From: Paludibacter sp. | Lineage (GTDB): Bacteria > Bacteroidota > Bacteroidia > Bacteroidales > Paludibacteraceae | Direction: 5' to 3' | NCBI GenBank assembly: GCA_027364655.1 | Contig: DAHXOX010000057.1 | Location: forward strand, 1-43,181 | DNA length: 43,181 nucleotides | Shown here: piece by piece, positions 16,363 to 24,927 of the stretch | How the letters are laid out: each line of letters starts with the position of its first letter | Numbering within the stretch: position 1 is the first letter of the stretch | Notes under the pieces: model-generated | Seen by the model: the letters and a program-made list of their open reading frames with translations, nothing else | Told to the model about the DNA's origin: nothing | The model's database searches: none | Program-made: the position numbers and the translations under genes

Positions 16363-17850
16363 ATGAAGAAAAATGAATTTATCGGAGTTATTCTCCTTTT
16401 CTCATTATTACGACTTCTCCTTGCGTCGCTGATGGGCTTGATGCCACAAGATGCTTACTATTTTTATTATAGCGATCATTTAGCGCTTTCCTACTTCGAT
16501 CATCCACCCATGATTGCCTATATGTTGAAGTTTTTCAGTCTCATCTTAGGTAAAAGCGCATTGTCACTGCATCTTGCCGATTTTATTATTACCTCATTTA
16601 CACTTTATTTCTTCTATCTCTTTTTGCGTGAATTGCTCCAGGGAGAAGCCTTGCGCAAAGCTTTTTTGCTAATTGCTGCTACACCCATGATCACAGTGTT
16701 ATGCATCAATAGCACTCCAGACGTGCCCTTGCTGTTTTTTTGGTCGTTGAGTCTATTACTCATGTATAGAGCAATTATACATAATAGATTACTTGATTGG
16801 ATTTTAGCAGGGATAGCTGTTGGCTTGACCTTTGACAGTAAATACACTGGTCTACTTATGTTTGGTGGAATGTTTCTATTTTTGCTGCTATCGCATGAAC
16901 ATCGACGCAAATTGATTTCATGGCAATTCCTGCTTTTTATTGTTTTCTTTTTTTTGACGGTATCGCCGGTAGCAATTTGGAATATTGATAATCACTTCAT
17001 TTCGTTCAAATATCAATCCACACAACGAGCATCCGGCATAGAAGCCTTTCATTTTCAGCCAAAATTATTTCTCGGGAGTTTCGGTTCTCAATTACTCTTG
17101 GTTTTGCCTGTGTTCTTTTTACTCATTTTCAAAGCCACCTACAATCTGTCTAAGCAATGGTTATCTCATTTCCGTTTGGACGAAAAACAACTTTTTGCAG
17201 CCTCATTTTCATTGCCAACTATTCTCTTTTTCACCGCCATTTCATTGTTTTATTGGGTAAAAATCAATTGGATGATGCCTGCTTTCCTTTCGGCAACAGT
17301 GATAACCGTGATCTATTTTAAATCATGGAAAGCTATTCGTTGGCAAATCGGCATATCACTTTTCATTCACTTATTGGCCATAGTTGAGATTGGGTTTATG
17401 CCTTTTCCTGTCCATTCGGACGACACATGGTGGGGATGGAAACAATTGGCAAACAAAGTGGAAAATATCCACCAAGACTATCCTGGATACTTCATCTTTT
17501 CCGACGATTCATATAAAACAGCAGCGGTTCTCAACTTCTACTTACCTCAACATGTTTATGCAGGGAATTTGATAGAACAAGATGCCTATCAGTTTGCTTT
17601 GAACGACACAGCATTGCACGCATTATCTAACTGCGATGGATTATATGTTACATCAGCACTCAACAAGCACAATCAATCGCTTAAAGGAGCTGAAAAAACC
17701 ATGTTGCTGCATTATTTCAGAAGTGTTCAACCGCTTGACTCTATTCTATTGAAAGATCGTCAAGGAACGATACGTCGTCGTTTTGCTGTGTATGCTTGTC
17801 AAGGTTATAAGCCTCCTATTCACGATACACAACAGCCTGTTAAGCATTAA
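16363..17850 (+). CDS. GT39/ArnT-like membrane glycosyltransferase
   Basis: The 495-aa protein has about eleven hydrophobic segments and the family's first-loop motif with an acidic residue ('MPQDAYYFYYSDH', Asp30) followed by 'YFDHPPM' (45-51). Such enzymes take a sugar from a polyprenyl phosphate donor and attach it to lipid A, protein or another acceptor on the periplasmic side. The soluble C-terminal part (about 355-495) would be periplasmic. I placed the start at 16363 because the longer frame begins inside the promoter. The polyprenol-phosphate mannose synthase-like GT2 genes at 28600 and 40103 could make a donor for it; that link is inferred. It converges on the PBP4 gene. Confidence 0.85.
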   Translation: MKKNEFIGVILLFSLLRLLLASLMGLMPQDAYYFYYSDHLALSYFDHPPMIAYMLKFFSLILGKSALSLHLADFIITSFTLYFFYLFLRELLQGEALRKAFLLIAATPMITVLCINSTPDVPLLFFWSLSLLLMYRAIIHNRLLDWILAGIAVGLTFDSKYTGLLMFGGMFLFLLLSHEHRRKLISWQFLLFIVFFFLTVSPVAIWNIDNHFISFKYQSTQRASGIEAFHFQPKLFLGSFGSQLLLVLPVFFLLIFKATYNLSKQWLSHFRLDEKQLFAASFSLPTILFFTAISLFYWVKINWMMPAFLSATVITVIYFKSWKAIRWQIGISLFIHLLAIVEIGFMPFPVHSDDTWWGWKQLANKVENIHQDYPGYFIFSDDSYKTAAVLNFYLPQHVYAGNLIEQDAYQFALNDTALHALSNCDGLYVTSALNKHNQSLKGAEKTMLLHYFRSVQPLDSILLKDRQGTIRRRFAVYACQGYKPPIHDTQQPVKH

Positions 17851-17907
17851 TTCAAGCTCAATCGTGGTTGACAAAGGGCATAGGATTGATCTTAACTCGT
17901 CAAAACG

Positions 17908-19365
17908 CTAAGGAAGCGATAACAAAAACTTTTCAATAGCTTTTTGCACATTGGAGGCAGCTCCCTTGAAACTATTTGTCATGATGGAAAAAGCATATTC
18001 TTTGTTGTTGTGTTCCAAGTAACCAGAATAACAAAGTACTCGTTTGATGGAGCCACTTTTTGCATGTACTTTCCCTTCGAGTGGTGTGTTTGCTAAAAAA
18101 TTACGGAGAGTTCCACTTTTGCCTGCAATGGGTAAAGAATTAAAAAGTTGATTTCCATAAGCATTCTCTTTGCGCATATAAATCAACAAATGAACAAAGA
18201 ATTTAGGGGTAACCCCATCAAAAGGAGATAGCCCACTACCGTCCTCAATAAACAAAGATGTTGTGTCAGCTTGATGTGATGCCCAAAACTGTTTAACTAC
18301 TTCCGTAGCCTCTTCCCGTGTAGCTACGGGATGGGAGATTAATGCTAAACGCTTGAAAATATGTTCAGCAAAAAGATTATTGCTTTCTGTATTGGTTTTA
18401 TCAATTATGGCGTTCAAATCTGGCGAATAGTGAACATAGAACTGAGTTCTTATACGGTGTAATGTAGGAAGAGTGTCAGTAGGAATGCCACTGACAAGTA
18501 TTTCTTGCTGATTTAATTGATCGGTAAAAAAGGATGCAAGAGCAAGTGGCGGATTTGGCAAATCGCCTTTGACAACAAAAGATGCTCTATTAGCCGGTAA
18601 CGTGCCTGTTATAGTGCGCTGATAACTGAAAGGAGCGCCATGCAAATAACTACGATCAGCGTTGATTGAAGAAGCCGTCAAATAATTATGGAAAATGATA
18701 GGATGAAAACTGGGTGAAATAGCAATGATAGTTGGTGTTGAGCCAATACTATCCGTACGAAATGTCAATCTATACAGATTATCATCAAGCGAAAGCCCAT
18801 AAACACCTGCAGCATAATAATTTCCCATATCTTCCCAAACCCAATTAGGCGGGATTACTTCCTTATCGAATGCAGAAACATCAGCTACGACACGACCATC
18901 CACAGCTTTAATGCCCATTTTCTTGACTGCCATAACCCACTTATCAATAAAATCAACATTATTAAAATCTTTAGAACCGATGGTAGGATCGCCACTGCCT
19001 ACAATATAAATATTTCCGTGTAAAATTCCTCTTAGATCGATATGGCCATCAAATTCCAGCATCGTGGAAAAACGATAATCAGGGCCTAATAAGTTTAATG
19101 CAGTGGCCGTTGTGATTAATTTAAAATTAGAACCTGGTATCAAAGCCTTATCTGATCGATATTCAACAATGGTTTTGTTTGTTTGCACCTCTTTCACAAG
19201 AATGCCTATATTTGCACACGACAGCTCTGGTGTATTGAGAAAAACAGTCAAAGCACGAGACTTTCCACTGGTATCAATAGATGAAAATAGAAGAACAATA
19301 CACATCAGGTATGTCCATATTCTTTGTTGTCTAAACGTGAAATCTATAAATATAATTTGCATCAT
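17908..19365 (-). CDS. dacB: D-alanyl-D-alanine carboxypeptidase/endopeptidase (PBP4, family S13)
   Basis: The 485-aa periplasmic enzyme trims or opens peptidoglycan cross-links. The S13 motifs are all present: S-x-x-K as 'SNFK' (79-82), S-x-N as 'SNN' (328-330) and K-S-G in 'HAKSGSI' (434-440), where many relatives have K-T-G. A signal segment lies at about 14-32 ('IWTYLMCIVLLFSS'); the protein could also start at Met2 or Met21. The long insert between the first two motifs is normal for PBP4. Transcription probably starts at the minus-strand box CAAAATTA (19522-19529, TAATTTTG on that strand), giving a leader of about 150 nt. Confidence 0.93.
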   Translation of the reverse strand: MMQIIFIDFTFRQQRIWTYLMCIVLLFSSIDTSGKSRALTVFLNTPELSCANIGILVKEVQTNKTIVEYRSDKALIPGSNFKLITTATALNLLGPDYRFSTMLEFDGHIDLRGILHGNIYIVGSGDPTIGSKDFNNVDFIDKWVMAVKKMGIKAVDGRVVADVSAFDKEVIPPNWVWEDMGNYYAAGVYGLSLDDNLYRLTFRTDSIGSTPTIIAISPSFHPIIFHNYLTASSINADRSYLHGAPFSYQRTITGTLPANRASFVVKGDLPNPPLALASFFTDQLNQQEILVSGIPTDTLPTLHRIRTQFYVHYSPDLNAIIDKTNTESNNLFAEHIFKRLALISHPVATREEATEVVKQFWASHQADTTSLFIEDGSGLSPFDGVTPKFFVHLLIYMRKENAYGNQLFNSLPIAGKSGTLRNFLANTPLEGKVHAKSGSIKRVLCYSGYLEHNNKEYAFSIMTNSFKGAASNVQKAIEKFLLSLP

Positions 19366-19922
19366 GACAATTAATTAAATGACGTATCAGCATTTAATTC
19401 TCTTCATTCCGATTATGATTAAAGATTTTGTAAAGTAGAACAACCATCAATCGGATTAAAAAATCGCTCTAAAGTTATTGCTTCTTTTCGGAAAATTCGA
19501 CTTCTATAAGACATAACAAATCAAAATTACACATTCTTCCATAGTGTGAATCAACCATCTATTTGTATATATTACTAATTTATAAATAATTACAACTTTA
19601 TCTTATAATTGAAATTCAGGAAAATCCCTTTATGTTATTATAGGGTAATGATTGATTTATCAGAAAAATGAACTAAATTTGCAGCTTAACTAAATATACA
19701 GAAATAAACATACAATTTTTGTCTCTATGAAATAGACGTTTCGTTGCATCTGTTTGTTAAATAGATTGCTAATTGATATTATATAGATAGAAATAAGCGA
19801 TACGAAATAAACCATCAATCAATTTAACAATAATTCATTTATTTTAACTCGTCAAAAGGGGGATCAACTTCGTAAAATCGCGTTTATTTGCAAACATAAT
19901 ACAGATTTTTTTGATAAAAGCC
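19366..19922. other. AT-rich intergenic region
   Basis: This gap of 557 bp is very AT rich and has no supported gene. CAAAATTA at 19522-19529 is a likely minus-strand -7 box for dacB. TTG at 19653-19655, 18 bp and TAAATTTG at 19674-19681 form a plus-strand promoter-like pair 240 bp before the next gene, so that gene may have a long leader. I see no tRNA or terminator. Confidence 0.55.
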
Positions 19923-20870
19923 ATGAAAAAAATTTTGTTTATCGTTTTTATTCTTGCAAGCACTTTCCTTCATGCAACGGTCTATTATGGGCGCAATGCA
20001 AAAGAATTAGTCTTTGTTACACTCAAGGATTCAATAGCGGCTATTGAAGTTTGTAGAATAAATAATATCAGGCAGCCAAGAACATACCTTGATACTTTAT
20101 ATTTTGACAATCAGGGTTTTAGAAAAGGAATTGCACGTTTAGTTTGGCAAAATGAAAAATTACTTTTTTTGCCCGACAATATTTTATTATCCACCATTGT
20201 TTCAGACACAGCATACGCTAACATTAGAAAGGACGGTTATCGTAAAGGATTTGCCTCCTTGTTAGCATTAAAATACGCATGGGTTGGTCAAGACAATTGG
20301 CGTCAAATGAATGAAAACCTCGATAAAACAACCGTCCCGATACCTACGTCTGCTTTAAATAAGCTGTATTACAGAAACATCCAACAGAAGGCAAGAATTT
20401 TTGAAAATGAAATTGTGCCACATTATGCAACCACGTTTGATCGGGTAATAATCACGGACAATACCCTCCTCTCAAATTATCGATATGTCGACTCATCAGA
20501 ACCAAAAGTTATTCAGTTCATTTGGAATCAACTTTGCGATAATCAATTAGTATTTAAAAAATTCTCTCTATGGTATCTGATACCTTTTCCTGTCATCTAT
20601 GTTGGGTTGGGATTGGTTAATCCTGTTTTTTTCTTTGTGGTGCCTCCTGCTGTAGCAACATGGGTTGCAATTACGCATTGGGTACCCCCAATTGTTTCTC
20701 ATTTAGATATTCATAAAGCATACATCATTCGTTTTTATCATCAAGGGAAAGAAGTATTGAGAGTAAAAGTTAAAAACAACGCCATATACTACCAAAATCA
20801 CTATTACGCATTATCACGTGATTTTAGATCGTCTTTGGGGAGCATTGATCAAACCATAATGAATCATTAA
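19923..20870 (+). CDS. Unknown exported protein with a membrane hairpin
   Basis: The 315-aa product starts 'MKKILFIVFILASTFLHATV', a signal peptide. Segments 'YYGRNAKELVFVTLKDSIAA' and 'LDTLYFDNQGFRKGIARLVW' look like a beta-rich domain, and 'KDGYRKGFASLLALKYAWVG' partly repeats the G-F-R-K-G pattern. Residues about 217-247 are strongly hydrophobic ('FPVIYVGLGLVNPVFFFVVP'), enough to cross the membrane once or twice. A last soluble part contains 'YHQGKEVLRVKVKNNAIYYQ'. I recognise no family. An in-frame TTG at 19911 is a less likely start. It is isolated by long gaps on both sides. Confidence 0.6.
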   Translation: MKKILFIVFILASTFLHATVYYGRNAKELVFVTLKDSIAAIEVCRINNIRQPRTYLDTLYFDNQGFRKGIARLVWQNEKLLFLPDNILLSTIVSDTAYANIRKDGYRKGFASLLALKYAWVGQDNWRQMNENLDKTTVPIPTSALNKLYYRNIQQKARIFENEIVPHYATTFDRVIITDNTLLSNYRYVDSSEPKVIQFIWNQLCDNQLVFKKFSLWYLIPFPVIYVGLGLVNPVFFFVVPPAVATWVAITHWVPPIVSHLDIHKAYIIRFYHQGKEVLRVKVKNNAIYYQNHYYALSRDFRSSLGSIDQTIMNH

Positions 20871-20960
20871 GATTTTGGTAATTAAATCATTTTATCAACT
20901 CAACCATTCTTCCATCTTATCATTTTTCCAGAAATTGAAAGAAGTTCAACTTTTGTGATG

Positions 20961-21158
20961 TATATTTGTTGAATAAATAACAATAGACATTTCACACATA
21001 AGATGGATTCATGCTCAACAACTTCTATGGCTTGAGCAAACTGAACTTTTCAACGTGTCGTCATCAATTTCAGAGACAACCTTGAATAAGCATCTTATAG
21101 AAACAAGCGTTTTCCGTTTAATGAACTGAGCATGTAAATTACCTACATCCCCAAGAGT
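20961..21158 (+). promoter_or_regulatory. Promoter and structured leader of the flavodoxin-DUF2007 gene
   Basis: TATATTTG at 20961-20968 is a good -7 box, giving a leader of about 185 nt. Within it 20998-21005 pairs with 21091-21098 (8 bp), and 21010-21017 pairs with 21127-21134 (8 bp). Each competes with a local hairpin: 21012-21018 with 21032-21038 (7 bp), and 21086-21090 with 21094-21098 (5 bp). Such switching pairs are seen in RNA regulators; no known riboswitch class is recognised. Confidence 0.4.
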
Positions 21159-21932
21159 ATGAAAATTGCGATTTTGTACATTTCCAAACATGGTACCACC
21201 AAAAAAATTGCTAAACAAATTGCTGACGCTTTAGCAGAACATGAGTGTGAAGTTATAGATATCAAAAAATATAAACATCCTGATTTAGAAAAGTTTGATT
21301 ATTTAATTCTTGGAAGTTCCATTTATGCCGGCAAAATTCAACAGCCCATGAACAATTTTTGCCATCAGTATCTTTCTCAACTGCAACCGAAAGTAATTGG
21401 CCTTTTTGTGTGTGGAATGCAACCAACGGAAGAACAACGGGAACAAGAATTGATTCGTGCTTTTCCACCTGAATTATTTGAGAAAACGACCACTAAAAGT
21501 TTTTTGGGAGGTGAGTTCTTATTTGAAAAAATGAGTATGTGGGAACGTTGGATTGTTAGACACATCTCGAAAGTTAGCAATTCGGTTTCAATGATCAATG
21601 ACAATGCTGTAAAACAATTCATTGCCAAACTACAATCCCATTTGTTTATAGCAAGTTTAGATGACAAAACAAGCGCTTTAGATATGGATACATTGTCAGA
21701 AACAGAAGACGACGACTTGCCAGTTGAGGTTTTTTCGGGTGAAATGTGGGAATGTGGTATGGTAAAAAGCCTTTTGGAAGATGCCGGAATTGAAGCTTTT
21801 CTCAATAACGAAAATTTTGGAAATGTAGCTCCTTGGATTGCAGGAGCTGCTGTAAACGTGGTCGTAACCAAACATCATTTTCAAGCTGCAGCTGCTATTG
21901 TACAACAGTTTATCAAAAACAACGAAACGTAA
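21159..21932 (+). CDS. Flavodoxin-domain protein fused to a DUF2007 domain
   Basis: Residues 1-160 form a flavodoxin fold of the HemG type (flavodoxin_5): 'MKIAILYISKHGTTKKIAK' is the FMN phosphate loop, and 'FDYLILGSSIYAGKIQQPMN' and 'IGLFVCGMQP' match the next binding loops. HemG oxidises protoporphyrinogen IX in enterobacteria; relatives do other redox work, so a role in heme synthesis is only possible. An acidic linker (about 172-190, 'SETEDDDLP') leads to a DUF2007 domain (about 188-257) with 'EVFSGEMWECGMVKSLLEDA' and 'APWIAGAAVNVVVTKHHF'. DUF2007 proteins are usually small and free standing. The following epimerase gene begins 1 bp after its stop, so the two are cotranscribed. Confidence 0.82.
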   Translation: MKIAILYISKHGTTKKIAKQIADALAEHECEVIDIKKYKHPDLEKFDYLILGSSIYAGKIQQPMNNFCHQYLSQLQPKVIGLFVCGMQPTEEQREQELIRAFPPELFEKTTTKSFLGGEFLFEKMSMWERWIVRHISKVSNSVSMINDNAVKQFIAKLQSHLFIASLDDKTSALDMDTLSETEDDDLPVEVFSGEMWECGMVKSLLEDAGIEAFLNNENFGNVAPWIAGAAVNVVVTKHHFQAAAAIVQQFIKNNET

Positions 21933-21933
21933 T

Positions 21934-22860
21934 ATGCAAGAAAAAACAAAACCTACAATTGTTTTAGCAGGCGGAACCGGGTTTATAGGCAAACATACCG
22001 CTTCTTATTTTTCGCAAATTGGCTATCAAGTTATTGTTCTGACACGCGGGGAAAATCGTTATGAAAATGCTATTCGTTTTGTTCATTGGGATGCAAAAAC
22101 ACCTGACAATTGGTGGCATTTATTGGAACATACATCTGCCGTTTTTAATTTTACCGGCCACAGCATTCAATCTGTGCCTTCCGAAGCAAATCGTCGCAAA
22201 ATCATAGAAAGTCGCATTCAATCAGTCAAAGCGCTAACAACTGCTATTTTACGATGTCAAAGCCCACCTCCTTTGTTTGTTCAAATGAGCGCTGTTGGTT
22301 ATTATGGCAATACTTTGCATTTTTGCACGGAACGAGCACCAATGGGAAAAGGCTTTATGGCAGAAGTTTGTGCACAGTGGGAAAAGACTTTTTTAGAAGT
22401 CAAACTACCGGCGACACGTCAAATTGTTTTTCGTCTGGGCGTTGTGCTGGCAAAAGATGGTGGAGCATTACCTCCTTTAATCAATTTAACGAAGTTGTTT
22501 TTAGGAGCACCGATTGGATCTGGGAAACAAGGCATTAGCTGGATTCACATTGACGATTTGATGCAACTGTTCCGTTGCTCGCTTTACAAACACACGATGG
22601 ATGGAATTTACAATATTACTGCCGCTCAACCTGTATCTAACAAAATGTTTATGAAATCCTTACGCCATATTTTGAATCGTCCATGGGTGCCCTCTGTTCC
22701 CTCGTTCATAGCTTCTAAAGTGGCGCTTTGGGGCATGAAAACAGATCCTGAAGTGTTATTAACAGGTTGTTATGCTGTTCCAAGACGTTTAGCAGAAGAA
22801 GGTTGTATGATGCAATTTAATGAATTGGAAGGAGCATTGAAGGATATAATCCTGCGTTAA
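21934..22860 (+). CDS. TIGR01777 family NAD(P)-dependent epimerase-like protein
   Basis: The 308-aa protein has the SDR nucleotide loop 'VLAGGTGFIGKHTA' near residue 10, 'FNFTGHSI' and 'SAVGYYGN', with the C-terminal DUF1731 domain ('LNRPWVPSVPSFIASKVALW', 'EVLLTGCYAVPRRLAEEGC'). These define the TIGR01777 (YfcH/SulA-like) group; the reaction is unknown. I chose ATG at 21934, one base after the flavodoxin stop, because twelve extra upstream residues would lie inside that gene. Coupling to a flavodoxin suggests a redox or cell-stress role, which is inference only. Confidence 0.9.
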   Translation: MQEKTKPTIVLAGGTGFIGKHTASYFSQIGYQVIVLTRGENRYENAIRFVHWDAKTPDNWWHLLEHTSAVFNFTGHSIQSVPSEANRRKIIESRIQSVKALTTAILRCQSPPPLFVQMSAVGYYGNTLHFCTERAPMGKGFMAEVCAQWEKTFLEVKLPATRQIVFRLGVVLAKDGGALPPLINLTKLFLGAPIGSGKQGISWIHIDDLMQLFRCSLYKHTMDGIYNITAAQPVSNKMFMKSLRHILNRPWVPSVPSFIASKVALWGMKTDPEVLLTGCYAVPRRLAEEGCMMQFNELEGALKDIILR

Positions 22861-22971
22861 ACTTCTTTTTATGAGATTATTGATTGTCTATGTTTTAGCT
22901 TCTACTTATTGCATTCACTTCCTTTACTATTCTTCGATCTGATTAAAAGCATGTTTTTATTACGGAATACG

Positions 22972-22999
22972 TTGCACATGGAAGTTTTTTGTATTTTTG
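22972..22999 (+). promoter_or_regulatory. pyrC promoter
   Basis: TTG at 22972-22974, a 17-bp spacer and TATTTTTG at 22992-22999 resemble the consensus with a slightly short spacer. The start codon follows 97 bp later. Confidence 0.5.
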
Positions 23000-23096
23000 T
23001 GGCGGTTTCCGCAACAAGGAATTACTGATTTTTTCATTGTAACCTTTTGCTCAAAACACCTTAATCACTAAAACCCGCATTTTAACGAATCATTCA

Positions 23097-24449
23097 ATGA
23101 ACAAACAGGGCATCATCATTTACAACGCCAAAATTTTTACTGAAAAAAATACATTCCGCGGCTCTCTTCGTATTGAAGGAGATGTAATTGCTGAAATTTT
23201 TAAAGGAGAAGTTCCAGAAACTATTTTACAAAAAAATCAAGTCATAGATGCCTCTGATCTTTGGCTTTTACCCGGAGTAATTGACAGTCACGTTCATTTT
23301 CGAGATCCTGGATTGACGGAAAAAGCAGATATTGCAACAGAATCGAAAGCTGCATTGGCCGGAGGAGTAACATCATTTATTGACATGCCCAACACGATTC
23401 CACCGACAACAACCAATGTAGCATGGGAAACAAAACAAAACATTGCAGCTGAAAAATCGCTGATCAATTATGGGTTCTTTTTAGGAGCAACCCCAAACAA
23501 TCTCAATGAACTTTTACAAGCCGATCCACAAAAAATTCCCGGAATTAAAATGTATCTTGGATCGACGACGGGAAATTTAGTTGTTGACAAAAATATCGTA
23601 CAGCAGTTGATGACTTCATCTCAACATTTGTTAGTGGCACATGCCGAAGATGATGTTGTGATTCAACGTAATAGCACAATGTATCGTGAACAATTCGGAG
23701 AGGCTGTGCCATTCAGTTATCATCCAATGATTCGTTCCACAGAAGCATGTTACAAAACGACGGCATCCTTAGTAGAAATGGCAATGCGAAATCGCTCGCG
23801 ACTACACATTGCCCATGTAAGCACAGTAAATGAATTAGCCCTTTTTGATGGATCGAAGCCACTATCCGAAAAACTAATTACGGCTGAAGCATGTATCCCT
23901 TATCTTTGGTTTGACCAACGTGATTACGATCAATTAGGTGCAAAAATTAAATCAAATCCTGCCATCAAAACAGAAAATGATAAAAAAGCATTGCTACAGG
24001 CTCTTACAACAAACAAAATAGATACAATTGCAACCGACCATGCGCCTCATCTTTTAAGTGAGAAAACAAGCTCTTATTTTCAAACTCCTTCCGGCATACC
24101 ATCCATTCAATATTCACTCCCTCTTATGTTAGAGTTGGTGCGTCATGGGCAAGTAAGCATTGAAAAAGTGATTGAGAAAATGTGTTATGCACCGGCAACA
24201 TTGTTCCGCATTCACCGTCGTGGTTATATCAGAAAAGGTTTTTTTGCTGACTTAATATTGGTTGATCCCAACAATACCTGGACTATCACTCCAGAAACTA
24301 CACTTTCAAAATGTGGTTGGTCTCCTTACGAAGGAGTTTCGCTTCATGCAAAAGTTACTCATACCTTTGTCAACGGTGTACTTCTATTCGAAAATGATAA
24401 AGTTGTAGATAGCTCAAAAGGAAAAGCATTATCGTTTAATATTAAATAA
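23097..24449 (+). CDS. pyrC: Dihydroorotase
   Basis: This 450-aa amidohydrolase closes carbamoyl aspartate to dihydroorotate in pyrimidine synthesis. The metal site is visible as 'DSHVHFRDPG' (His65, His67), the lysine of 'PGIKMYLGST' that becomes carboxylated (near 156), 'HIAHVST' and 'ATDHAPH'. The length and the 'DMPNTIPPTTT' segment place it in the class I / multifunctional-type group, as is usual in Bacteroidota. An allantoinase is the main alternative but less likely without purine genes. In many Bacteroidales pyrC follows the DUF4199-GT2 pair; here that pair is 15 kb away. The next gene starts directly after its stop codon. Confidence 0.92.
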   Translation: MNKQGIIIYNAKIFTEKNTFRGSLRIEGDVIAEIFKGEVPETILQKNQVIDASDLWLLPGVIDSHVHFRDPGLTEKADIATESKAALAGGVTSFIDMPNTIPPTTTNVAWETKQNIAAEKSLINYGFFLGATPNNLNELLQADPQKIPGIKMYLGSTTGNLVVDKNIVQQLMTSSQHLLVAHAEDDVVIQRNSTMYREQFGEAVPFSYHPMIRSTEACYKTTASLVEMAMRNRSRLHIAHVSTVNELALFDGSKPLSEKLITAEACIPYLWFDQRDYDQLGAKIKSNPAIKTENDKKALLQALTTNKIDTIATDHAPHLLSEKTSSYFQTPSGIPSIQYSLPLMLELVRHGQVSIEKVIEKMCYAPATLFRIHRRGYIRKGFFADLILVDPNNTWTITPETTLSKCGWSPYEGVSLHAKVTHTFVNGVLLFENDKVVDSSKGKALSFNIK

Positions 24450-24908
24450 ATGACTCTACGTTCTTTTGAATCTCCCATCGGATGGATATCTGTTGAAGGT
24501 TTGGCCAATGAAATTGTATCCATCTCATTTGCTGAGCAAAAACCTGAAACTATTGGTGATGAAGATGAGGCTGTAAATGAAGGAATCGCTCAATTGAAAG
24601 ATTATTTTGTCGGAGAACGGAGAACGTTTTCTTTACGTCTAAGACTTCAAGGCACTGCCTTTCAACAAAAAGTTTGGCGAGCATTACAAACAATTCCTTT
24701 TGGAGAAACACGATCTTATCAAACCGTAGCGCAACTTATTGACAGACCTAAAGCATGTCGAGCTGTGGGCAATGCCAACCATCACAATCCTTTCCCGATT
24801 GTTGTGCCTTGTCATCGTGTGATAGGAAGTTCAGGATTATTAAGCGGTTATAATGGTGGCACTGAACGCAAACAATGGTTATTAGCTCACGAAAACATCC
24901 AAGTGTAA
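24450..24908 (+). CDS. ogt: Methylated-DNA--[protein]-cysteine S-methyltransferase
   Basis: This 152-aa suicide enzyme removes alkyl groups from O6 of guanine. The acceptor motif is 'VVPCHRVIG' with Cys121, and 'GETRSYQTVAQLIDRP' with 'AVGNANHHNPF' forms the DNA-binding part. The N-terminal domain is short, as in Ogt-type proteins. Its ATG touches the pyrC stop codon with no gap, so translation is coupled and it is made from the pyrC transcript. A photolyase gene, another direct-reversal DNA repair enzyme, lies 930 bp away on the other strand. Confidence 0.93.
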   Translation: MTLRSFESPIGWISVEGLANEIVSISFAEQKPETIGDEDEAVNEGIAQLKDYFVGERRTFSLRLRLQGTAFQQKVWRALQTIPFGETRSYQTVAQLIDRPKACRAVGNANHHNPFPIVVPCHRVIGSSGLLSGYNGGTERKQWLLAHENIQV

Positions 24909-24927
24909 GACACGATTATATACTTGA

